Source of the DNA: CAVPRW01 sp046727435 [NCBI: bacterium]
Lineage (GTDB): Bacteria; Tectomicrobia; Entotheonellia; J063
Direction of reading: 5' to 3'
NCBI GenBank assembly: GCA_046727435.1
Contig: JBKPCR010000456.1
Coordinates: forward strand, 1 to 12,185
DNA: 12,185 nucleotides
Shown: positions 1 to 6,351 of the stretch, in pieces
Layout: every line of letters starts with the position of its first letter
How positions within the stretch are numbered: position 1 is the stretch's first letter
Notes under the pieces: generated by a model
What the model was told of the DNA's origin: nothing
Seen by the model: only the letters and a program-made list of their open reading frames with translations
The model's database searches: none
Translations under genes and position numbers: made by a program

Positions 1-1635
1 TACTACCAGCTCGCCGAAAATTACTACCATAAGGAAAGACGGCGCTCGGAGACGCGTGTCATCTATACGTTCGGCCGTGCCGACCAGGTCGATCCGGAGG
101 CCTTGCGCCGACTGGCCCAGAGTATCCTGCGCGTGGCCAACAACGATCGCATCGATCTGTCGGCCCGCAAGTTCCCGCCGGATGTTGGCATCGACGACAT
201 CGAGCAGGTCTATGCGGTCGGTGTGCTCTACGCCGCCCGCGCATTATGGGAAGAGCTGGGCATCGGGCCGCTGCTGCGGGAGAAGATGCAGCAGGACGGC
301 GGTGACACCCCCCACGAGATGGCCTTGCTCGCCATGACCGCTAACCGGCTCGCCCAGCCCGCCTCCAAGTTGGCCTGCTACGAGCACTGGCTGGTCGATG
401 AGGTGTATTGGCCAGAGGCTAAGGCCTTGGCGCTGGAGCACCTCTATCGCGCCTTGGATTTTCTACTGCGCCATATCGAGCCCCTTGAGCAGGAGATTTT
501 CTTTCGCACCGCCGATCTGTTCAACGCGGATGTGGACCTGATCTTCTGCGATACCACCACCCTCTACTTTGAGATCGATGAAGAAGACGAAGCGAGTGAG
601 CCGTGGCACGACCGCACCATACCCGCGCTGCGTCAGCGCGGACATAATAGGGAAGGCCGCGATGGTAACCCCCAGGTGGTGGTCGGGCTGGCCCTCACCC
701 GCGACGGATTGCCCGTGCGCTCGTGGGTGTTTCCGGGCAACACCGCGGATGTGACGACGATCAACCACCTCAAGGATGATTTGCAGGGCTGGCGGTTGAA
801 CCGCTGCGTCTTTGTCGGGGACAGTGGGATGTTCTCCGAGGCCAATCGGCAGCGGCTGAGCCGGGCCCTGGGCCGGTACATCCTGGCGGTGCCGATGCGC
901 AAGGTCACCGAGGTGCAGCTCGACGTGCTCACGCGTGCAGGCCGCTACCGCGACGTGGCCCACAACCTGCGGGTGAAGGAGGTGTACGTCGGCGAGGGCG
1001 AGCGGCGACGCCGCTACCTGGTCTGCCATAACCCCGACGAGGCGGCGCGGGAGCAGGCCCATCGGGAGCGCCTCCTGGCGGTAGTGCGGGCGGAGTTGGC
1101 CGCCCTCGACACACGGCAGGCCGATCATCCCAAGAAAGCCTGTGAGCTGATGGCCTCGCGCCGCTTCGGGCGCTACCTCCGGATGGATGCGCACGGTCGC
1201 CTGAATATCGCTGCCGCGAAGGTCGTTGCGGAAGCGAAGTATGACGGCAAGTTCGTGGTGACGACCAATGACGACACCCTCGATGCCGAAGATGTGGCGC
1301 TGGGGTACACCAGCATCACCCTGATCGACGGCTGCTTCCGGCAGATGAAGACCACGGGGCTGCAGACGCGTCCGATCTATCATTGGCGCCCCCATCGCAT
1401 CATCGCGCCTGTGAAGCTCTGTGTACTGGCGTTGCTGCTGGAGCGGGCCGCCGAGATCCGCTGCCAGCAAACATGGCGGACGATTCGCCAGACCTTGGAC
1501 CAACTGAAGGTAGTGCGCTACCGGATGCAGGGGAAGACCATTGTCCAAAGTACCCAGGTGACCTCACCCATGGCCGAGATCCTTCAAAGTCTCGGTATTC
1601 CCTTGCCGAAGAAGATTCTGGAAGTGTTCGAATAG
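1..1635 (+). CDS. IS1634-type DDE transposase (5' end outside window)
   Basis: Cut-and-paste transposase of the IS4 superfamily, IS1634 group. The frame is open from base 1, so the true start lies upstream. A TTG at 103 is only an internal codon. Seen: the RNase H-like fold pieces in order, with first Asp in FCDTT (codon 550-552), the block RGHNREGRDGNPQVVVGLAL followed by PGNTAD, second Asp in VFVGDSG (820-822), then the C-terminal signature FRQMK...RPIYHW and a hydrophobic LCVLALLLER stretch. In this family the third catalytic residue is normally Glu, two residues before FR (xVExxFRxLK). Here that position reads Asp (LIDGCFR, codon 1327-1329), a conservative change that may weaken or abolish activity. 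It ends with TAG at 1633-1635. Family assignment is firm; activity is uncertain. Confidence 0.9.
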   Translation, partial: YYQLAENYYHKERRRSETRVIYTFGRADQVDPEALRRLAQSILRVANNDRIDLSARKFPPDVGIDDIEQVYAVGVLYAARALWEELGIGPLLREKMQQDGGDTPHEMALLAMTANRLAQPASKLACYEHWLVDEVYWPEAKALALEHLYRALDFLLRHIEPLEQEIFFRTADLFNADVDLIFCDTTTLYFEIDEEDEASEPWHDRTIPALRQRGHNREGRDGNPQVVVGLALTRDGLPVRSWVFPGNTADVTTINHLKDDLQGWRLNRCVFVGDSGMFSEANRQRLSRALGRYILAVPMRKVTEVQLDVLTRAGRYRDVAHNLRVKEVYVGEGERRRRYLVCHNPDEAAREQAHRERLLAVVRAELAALDTRQADHPKKACELMASRRFGRYLRMDAHGRLNIAAAKVVAEAKYDGKFVVTTNDDTLDAEDVALGYTSITLIDGCFRQMKTTGLQTRPIYHWRPHRIIAPVKLCVLALLLERAAEIRCQQTWRTIRQTLDQLKVVRYRMQGKTIVQSTQVTSPMAEILQSLGIPLPKKILEVFE

Positions 1636-1720
1636 GCAAGCACCGCCCATCTGGCATAGATACATACCTCCCAGACCCCCTCTGTACCCTACTGATTTCT
1701 CTTCCTTTATTGATCTGTGT

Positions 1721-1748
1721 ATCTAGCCACCGCAAACTCAGGCTAGAT
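1721..1748. repeat. 8-bp inverted repeat between transposase and IS end
   Basis: Arms atctagcc (1721-1728) and ggctagat (1741-1748) are perfect reverse complements around a 12-nt loop. No T-tract follows, so it is not a classical terminator. It may be a subterminal structure of the IS1634 element. Confidence 0.4.
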
Positions 1749-1783
1749 CAACAAGCCTGCCGACTAGCCCCCACATTTGGGAC

Positions 1784-1870
1784 TTCATAGGAATCTTGAT
1801 CTTTTTCATTTTTGTATGTGTCAGAATTTACTCAGCTTTCGACATGGGAAGAGGTTATGCCAAGGGACTA
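1784..1870 (+). pseudogene. Membrane-protein gene, 5' half, interrupted by IS630
   Basis: The frame starting at 1784 reads a strongly hydrophobic segment, FIGILIFFIFVCVRIY, followed by SAFDMGRGYAKGL, up to the IS630 end. It looks like an N-terminal transmembrane helix followed by a soluble part. There is no ATG. A TTG at 1796 has a weak AGGA before it, but the original start may have been removed by the IS1634 insertion. The right half (3008-3233) continues in the same frame once 1871-3007 is removed. The family is unknown. Confidence 0.5.
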
Positions 1871-3007
1871 GTGCAAGCTTAACAGTCTGGTTGTGCAAGG
1901 GCGTCTGTCAGTTCACAGTCATAGTAGGCACAAATGCGCTGCATGAGTTCAGCCGTGGAGAGTGCATGCGCGGGTTCCACGACGGCCCGTTTCCCATGGA
2001 CCCCCTTGGGCTCAATCGGATTGAGCCAGGGGCTCTTACTCGGTAACCGACAGATAATGACGCGACAGCCCCCTGCCTGTTTGGCGTGGCGCTTGTGGGC
2101 GGTGAGCCACTCCTGCACCGCCTGGCTGATGTGCCAGGAGGCATTATCCCAGATCAGCACGAGGGCTCGTTTCCCCTGGGCCGTAACGTATGTCGCCAAC
2201 CACGCGAGAAAGGCGCAGGTGACCCCACTGACGGGACGTCCCCGCACAACACGCCACAGCATCTGGCTGTCGGTCCATACAGCCCATCACAGGCCATGGC
2301 TTTACCCTCGGGGTCCTTGGCTGGGACGGTCTTTTCCACCAGGCGGACAGGCTGGCCATCGCTCCAGGCATGCATCTGGGGCTGGGCTTCACGGCTCCAC
2401 CACACCTCATCTTCGAAGCCCACCACCATGTCTGTCTGGTTTACGGCCATCTGGATCAGCCGGTCGCGGCGTTTTTTTTCTCTCATAGGCGGGGTCGGGG
2501 CTGACGATCCAGTGCTTGGCGCGTGGCCAACTGACGCCCAAGCGAATGATGGCATCCAGCATGGTCGGGCATGAGAGGGGGGCGGCACTCAGGCCCTGCT
2601 CGTGACACACGGCCGCGAGCCGCTTGAGGGTCCAGACACGCGCTGGCTGGCCAAAGGTCCGGGGGCTTTGATGGAGGATGGCGCGTACCGGCTCCCGTTT
2701 CTCAGCATTCAGGGCAGGCTCGACCGTGATTGGCACGTTCGACGCATGCTGTACACACGCCAGGCCACGCGCGTCGAACGCGTGCAGCACGTTGCGGACC
2801 GTTTGTGGCGCACAGTGTAAGGTGCTCGCGATCTCCGAAGGTTTATGTCTCTCTGCGCTGGCAAGCAAAATCTGGCAGCGGCGCACAGTGAAGGCCTCGG
2901 AACTGCGCAGCCCAGCTTTGAGTGCGGCGCGCTCGTCGTCTGTGACATGGCGAATAGACAGAGGTGGTTTCATAGCACAGACTATACACGCGAGCTCTTA
3001 CTTGCAC
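1871..3007 (-). mobile_element. IS630-type insertion sequence
   Basis: The ends are a perfect 7-bp inverted repeat, GTGCAAG (1871-1877) and CTTGCAC (3001-3007), enclosing one transposase read leftwards. The size of 1137 bp is typical of the family. IS630 elements target TA. A TA lies directly outside the left end (1869-1870), but the right flank reads AAATA, so a clean TA duplication is not visible. The element is an exact multiple of three bases, and removing it rejoins the interrupted gene in frame. Internal extension of the repeats is imperfect. Confidence 0.75.
1879..2973 (-). pseudogene. IS630-type transposase with two compensating frameshifts
   Basis: The protein starts at ATG 2971-2973 (MKPPLSIRHVTDDERAALKA) with a helix-turn-helix region (KPSEIASTLHCAPQTVRNVL). 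The reading frame changes twice. The first change is +1 at a run of eight A (plus strand 2472-2479), after PAYERKK, into a frame reading RDRLIQMAVN and VVGFEDEVWW. The second is -1 near 2263-2270, back to the original frame, reading QMLWRVVRGR, LVLIWDNASWH and SPWLNPIEP. The DDE triad is present across the three segments: D in FEDE, D in WDNASWH and E in NPIEP. Net shift is zero, so the ends share one frame. Either the copy is broken, or one or both shifts are sequencing errors. Some IS630 members use programmed frameshifting, and the A8 run would suit that, but the second site has no obvious slippery sequence. It ends with TAA at 1879-1881. Confidence 0.85.
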
Positions 3008-3233
3008 AAATACTCTGTTAAAACTGCACTAGGGGAGTTTGTTGTACTCTCTAAGTCGCCAGAAGTTCCAGAGGTCGTCGTGCTGACGGCTTACGGCGAT
3101 TACCTCATAACCAGTCCAATCGATCGTTCAACTAAGCCAGTTGAAAAAAACACTGTATCTTCTAAAAATGTCCGAAATGGGCAAGATACCCTTAACCGCA
3201 GAAATGGTCGGGCCACTGCAGGTCAAACCATAA
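3008..3233 (+). pseudogene. Membrane-protein gene, 3' half, interrupted by IS630
   Basis: Directly after the IS630 end the frame continues as KYSVKTALGEFVVLSKSPEV and PEVVVLTAYGDYLITSP. The run of seven A at 3144-3150 then puts it out of frame. Dropping one A gives VEKTLYLLKMSEMGK and a tail ending PLQVKP before TAA at 3231-3233, more protein-like than the unshifted frame, which runs to 3280. The joined product would be about 105 residues, with an N-terminal membrane helix and a beta-rich soluble part. I do not recognise a family. It is broken by the IS and by this one-base insertion. Confidence 0.5.
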
Positions 3234-3426
3234 GTCTGCCAGAGGATGCACACTCTTACAATTTCCAATGCTGGCTCTAGCTCTAGTGGACCTTATTGAT
3301 TCAATACCCTGCCGGGACACCTGTGAATTGGCGAGGACCTGTCAAGCGCTTTTGAGAGCTCTGAAGGAATAGTTCTAAGATTGTCAAAAGTCTTAATATG
3401 AATAGCTCTAGTGGCTCCTCTTCTTA
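3234..3426. other. Gap with no recognisable gene
   Basis: No convincing coding frame on either strand. It contains ctgtcaagcgct at 3339-3350, a 12-base match to the -35 area of the rtcB promoter (8919-8930). No good -10 element accompanies it here. Confidence 0.4.
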
Positions 3427-3638
3427 CTATTCGGTACTCTTCTGCTCCAATTGCTTCTCAAGAACTTAAATTTCGCGTTTCATTTTCTCGATCTGTAAAT
3501 TAATCAGCTCATCTTGTTTTAGCTGTATCTTACGAAACCATGCCCTGCCACTCTAAAGTGGTATAATCCCCCAAAGGCACCAAAAATCGCTAGATAAATT
3601 AAAATGAGTCTTTCATTCGACTTATTCCTGGCTATCAC
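3427..3638 (-). pseudogene. Decayed small membrane/coiled-coil protein gene
   Basis: A GTG start at 3636-3638 overlaps the TGA stop of the upstream remnant (GTGA), a classical translational-coupling arrangement. The frame reads a membrane helix (ERLILIYLAIFGAFGGLYHF). It is then shifted near 3535-3552, where ggca/gggca looks like a short duplication, into WFRKIQLKQDELINLQIEKM, a charged coiled-coil-like helix. After KREI comes an in-frame TAA (3466-3468), then VLEKQLEQKSTE and TAG at 3427-3429. Undamaged, it would be about 70 residues: one membrane helix followed by a cytoplasmic coiled coil. Two independent lesions make it a pseudogene. The family is unknown. Confidence 0.55.
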
Positions 3639-3901
3639 GCTTTTAAGAAATGATTTCTTACAATCTCGTCCCGTGATAAAACTTCTTTCGCTTTTAGCAG
3701 TTCGAGTGCTAAAGAATGTGTGACATTAGGCTCGTCATATTTCTCAATAACATAGGAAAAGACCAATGTTGCAGCAACCACCATAATAAAGCCGAATGAG
3801 GTGCCAAACTTATAGATATTATCAGTAGGTGTTGGAACGTTCGAGTCCAGAGCATCTCCCTCACGTACTTTTTCCGACGAGGTCGCCCCATATCTCCTGC
3901 C
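3635..3901 (-). pseudogene. Remnant of a single-pass membrane protein gene
   Basis: Open from 3901 after an in-frame TAG (3902-3904), with no usable start codon, so the 5' end is lost. It reads a polar stretch (SSEKVREGDALDSNVPTPTD), then NIYKFGTSFGF and a membrane helix (IMVVAATLVFSYVI). A charged tail follows (EKYDEPNVTHSLALELLKAK, then EVLSRDEIVRNHFLKA) to TGA at 3635-3637. Its stop overlaps the GTG of the next remnant, so the two were an operon. Topology suggests an anchored protein with a short helical cytoplasmic tail. An alternative frame from an ATG near 3888 gives an unlikely, Trp/Leu-rich peptide, and I reject it. The family is unknown. Confidence 0.5.
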
Positions 3902-4063
3902 CTAGTAGACCCCAAAGTGAACTATGGGGGTGACGTCCAGCGGCGTCTCTCGGCGTCGCCTTTCAGGTATATTCTTCCTAGGATAAATGATATAACATGA
4001 CTATTATTAATTACTATTGGAGAGATGTAAGTCTTCGGATGTGCGAGAGAGTGAGGTCACGTG

Positions 4064-4300
4064 ATGAAAATTTATGATGTTTATCGGGGGCAGGACCTCA
4101 AAGCCTCTATCCGTATCTGGGGCACGAACACAATTGAGTGGACGTATCCACTGCACGAAGCTGCATGGAATGGGCTCTGGTGGAGTCACGAGCATAAAGA
4201 GGCTATTGAAGATATCATCCTGACTTGTCCTCGTCTGGAGGAATTTCCCCTGGGGGTTTTCAGCGTTAGACTTCGGCAGATTGACGTAATTTCCCTGTAG
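4064..4300 (+). CDS. Small Trp/Tyr-rich protein, tandem paralogue A
   Basis: An intact 78-residue protein starting MKIYDVYRGQDLKASIRIWG. I chose ATG 4064 over the adjacent GTG at 4061 because GAGG (about 4053-4056) is better spaced from it and because it aligns with the start of paralogue B. Shared positions with B include IYDVYR, DL.A, RI, IEW.Y, W.G.WWS, E, P..EE, F and R, so roughly a third or more of residues match. The sequence is short, acidic and basic in alternation, has no signal peptide or membrane segment, and is probably a compact cytoplasmic alpha/beta domain. It is one of the few undamaged genes in an area of wrecks. I do not recognise a family. An antitoxin-like or phage-type accessory role is only speculation. 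Confidence 0.75.
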   Translation: MKIYDVYRGQDLKASIRIWGTNTIEWTYPLHEAAWNGLWWSHEHKEAIEDIILTCPRLEEFPLGVFSVRLRQIDVISL

Positions 4301-4430
4301 CAGCGCCTCCTGTCTCCCCCTCCTTCAACGCGACAATATGACTCATGCCCGCAAAAAAAATGGCGATATAGAAGGGAGGCTAAAAATGGTTTAAATTGAT
4401 ATATTATGGTAAGGAGAGTGACAGAAGTCT

Positions 4431-4658
4431 ATGAGAATATATGATGTGTATCGGTACAACGATCTTGTCGCTCGGATGCGTATCCTAGAGAATGGAAAAA
4501 TCGAATGGGCCTATCGTCAAGAACACGGGAATTGGCAGGGGTTCTGGTGGAGCAACAGTATCAAAAATACGATGGAAGAATTCATCAAACGCTATCCGGA
4601 TTTTGAGGAATTGGTGGTGGCAGAGTTTACGCTTCGACGATGCGAGCATAAATCATAG
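4431..4658 (+). CDS. Small Trp/Tyr-rich protein, tandem paralogue B
   Basis: An intact 75-residue protein starting MRIYDVYRYNDLVARMRILE, related to paralogue A along its whole length, with the core GNWQGFWWSN and a PDFEELVVAEFTLRR tail. It is separated from A by 130 nt, so it probably has its own promoter. An AT-rich stretch (ttgatatattat) lies about 30 nt upstream. AAGGAG at 4411-4416 is 14 nt from the ATG, longer than ideal, but no other in-frame start fits. The two copies have diverged a lot, so the duplication is old, yet both frames stay open, which suggests selection. The function is unknown. Confidence 0.78.
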   Translation: MRIYDVYRYNDLVARMRILENGKIEWAYRQEHGNWQGFWWSNSIKNTMEEFIKRYPDFEELVVAEFTLRRCEHKS

Positions 4659-4860
4659 GAAGAAGTTATCCCTTAGAGGCTCTGCCCCACATGCCGTCTG
4701 CCGGAGGATGAACGCTCTTGAAATTCCCTAGTGTGGATTCTTGATTGAATACTATGGCGAGATACTTAGGAATTGGGCGCGGGGCTGTGAATGGCTGTTA
4801 GGTGAGGGGCGAGGATCAAAGAACCGGAAGTTCGCGGCATTATGACCCCTGCTTCTATTA
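4659..4860. other. Gap with no recognisable gene
   Basis: No supported gene. A 15-codon frame at 4754-4801 reads MARYLGIGRGAVNG, which resembles the recognition helix region of helix-turn-helix proteins but is too short to call. Confidence 0.35.
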
Positions 4861-5879
4861 TCATTTCCCGTCTTTTGGTAGAGGTTTCAGATACTCAGAA
4901 TAAACCCACCCCATTTTAGGTATGGCATTGATATAGTTAAGATATTCGATGTAGAGCCAAGTTTCTTTTGATGCAATCAAAGCAACTTTATTGTTTGGTC
5001 CGATCTTCCCTATTACACAAGATTGTTTACTTGCCTCGCTCCTGACCTTTACAGTTCGTGTTGTAACATAAGACGTCTTAACTTCTGTTTTTGGCCTAAT
5101 GGTATCTAGCCTATCCAGCACTTTATTTCCGAACTATTTAAATCTATTTATTTCTTTATTATCTGACCCGTCTAATTTTCCCATAATCTCATCAGATCGT
5201 CTCTCTATAGGGCTTTCAAGAGAAGTTCTTGTTTCAGAGAATTTTTGTAGAAATAAATTCTCGCTTTGATTGCTTAAAATGATCTCAATTATACATAGGA
5301 GTATATCTACAAATATTCCCAATATTCCATCAAATCTAATAATTCCACGTGGATTAGACTGAATTCTTTCTTCGATTAACCTCTCGATCCTATCAAGTTG
5401 TGCAGTAATTTATTGTACCCTCGATAGCCTTGAAGAGTAGTTAAGCTACCCAAAATCGACTCAGCAAATGTGTAATGGGCATACTGATCGATATATCCTG
5501 TCTTCATTGCATGGATAGTTCAATCAGCCATGATTGAGAGATTAGATAGCTCCCTGAAGGGGTGTGTAGTATTATACCGCTCCTGAACCTCTCGGATCAT
5601 ATCGAAGGTCGCTAAAGTCGTGAGCCTAGTTCACTCCTCCTGCCTTGCCAGTAACTCGCTTGCCTGCTTCATCCCTAACGGATCAATGGAAAGGCGTGAT
5701 TGCTCATACTAAAGCTGGACTTGTTTGGCTGCGTCCAACTCTACCGATAGCCTAGTTGCGCGCTCCATCTGTAGAAGATCGTTAAGTCGAGACTGGAGAT
5801 GATACTGCCTCTCGATATCCAGGGTATTTAAGCTTGACGATGATCTGAGATCTTGGTGAACTTGGTTGACTGCATTCAT
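4861..5879 (-). pseudogene. Decayed coiled-coil, membrane and SH3b-domain protein gene
   Basis: Reassembled by eye, the gene has about 340 codons from ATG 5877-5879 (MNAVNQVHQDLRSSSSLNTL) to TGA at 4861-4863. Residues about 15-130 are heptad-like and charged (ERQYHLQSRLNDLLQMERAT). Next comes a conserved-looking block, MKTGYIDQYAHYTFAESILG, then LDRIERLIEERIQS. A membrane segment follows at about 184-203 (GILGIFVDILLCIIEIILS), and a C-terminal bacterial SH3 domain at about 273-336 (TVKVRSEASKQSCVIGKIG ... GWVYSEYLKPL). Lesions: TAG 5709-5711, TGA 5631-5633, TGA 5520-5522, a frameshift near 5415-5440, TAA 5410-5412 and TAG 5134-5136. SH3b domains usually bind peptides or cell-wall material. 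The original could have been a membrane-anchored sensor or effector. It lies 40 nt after archease on the same strand, but its AT-rich composition differs, so I do not think it belongs to that operon. Confidence 0.7.
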
Positions 5880-5899
5880 TTCGTTCAGAGTGCTCTCCC

Positions 5900-5929
5900 A
5901 GATATTTAAGCTGATCCGATTAAATATCT
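5900..5929. terminator. Perfect 10-bp inverted repeat at the archease stop
   Basis: Arms agatatttaa (5900-5909) and ttaaatatct (5920-5929) are exact reverse complements with a 10-nt spacer. The archease stop codon lies inside the right arm. The stem is AT-only apart from one pair, so it would be a weak terminator. It also marks the switch from GC-rich operon to AT-rich decayed DNA, so it could instead be a recombination or protein-binding site. Confidence 0.4.
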
Positions 5930-6351
5930 AGGATGACGGTGGCCTCCCAGCCGCGCTCGGTCTGGGTGAGCGCGAAGTGATGCAGCGTGACAGCTTTGAC
6001 GTCCACCCGCATGTGATGGCGGTCGGGATCGATGGGTTCGCCGACTGCCGTCGCCTGCAAGATGTAGGGCTGGCGGCCGTCGGTAATGTGCAGCTGCCGG
6101 ACGCGAAGCAGTAATTGTTCGGCATCTTTGTAATAGACCAACTCCTGGAGGAAATTGAACAGCAGCAGATCCAACGCCTCATGCTCAACGTTCAATACCC
6201 GCGTGTCCTGTGGCTGAATGGCCTCAAGGTCTTCGACCATGGCGTTCATGACGGCATCGGCTGCCGAGACAAACGCCTCCTCCACATCGTGACCCCAGGC
6301 GCGAAAGGCAATGTCCGCCACGGTCAGCTCATCCACAAACTCATAGGGCAT
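5920..6351 (-). CDS. Archease (RtcB cofactor, SHS2 fold)
   Basis: A 143-residue cytoplasmic protein of the archease family. Archease activates the RNA ligase RtcB, speeding its guanylylation and allowing multiple turnover. Seen: MPYEFVDELTVADIAFRAWG at the N-terminus with Asp13, the helix EEAFVSAADAVMNAMV, LLLFNFLQELVYYKDAEQLL in the middle, and the C-terminal WEATVILDI with the family's terminal Asp-Ile (Asp142). Asp13 and Asp142 match the acidic metal-site pair of archeases. The variant TVADIAF replaces the more common HTADI-type motif. I chose ATG 6349-6351 because it begins the family domain. The frame is open 13 codons further, but only inside the upstream GTPase gene. The 11-nt overlap with that gene implies translational coupling. 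Confidence 0.9.
   Translation of the reverse strand: MPYEFVDELTVADIAFRAWGHDVEEAFVSAADAVMNAMVEDLEAIQPQDTRVLNVEHEALDLLLFNFLQELVYYKDAEQLLLRVRQLHITDGRQPYILQATAVGEPIDPDRHHMRVDVKAVTLHHFALTQTERGWEATVILDI

Larger units (their letters stand above)
1..1783 (+). mobile_element. IS1634-type insertion sequence, right part only
   Basis: The element carrying the transposase. Its left end is outside the window, so the terminal inverted repeats cannot be paired here. The right end must lie between 1636 and about 1790. A candidate end is the run at 1768-1783 (cccccacatttgggac), because coding-like sequence in another frame begins directly after it. This boundary is an inference. Confidence 0.35.

Noticed and set aside
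463-1548. Long antisense open frame (361 codons) across the transposase
   Set aside because: It mirrors the codon structure of the GC-rich transposase, has no ribosome-binding site and no recognisable motif.
2678-3280. 200-codon plus-strand frame as one gene
   Set aside because: Its first half is antisense to the IS630 transposase. Only the part after 3008 looks coding, and that part is described as the split gene.
3709-3915. Minus-strand 68-codon frame with ATG
   Set aside because: The shifted frame through the same bases gives a much more convincing membrane protein tail.
4754-4801. Short peptide MARYLGIGRGAVNG, helix-turn-helix-like
   Set aside because: Only 15 codons, with no supporting flanking frame. 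It may be a transposase scrap but cannot be shown.
4861-5879. Stop-codon recoding as an explanation for the interrupted SH3b gene
   Set aside because: All three stop codons occur in frame and a frameshift is also present. Neighbouring genes use ordinary stops, so decay is simpler.
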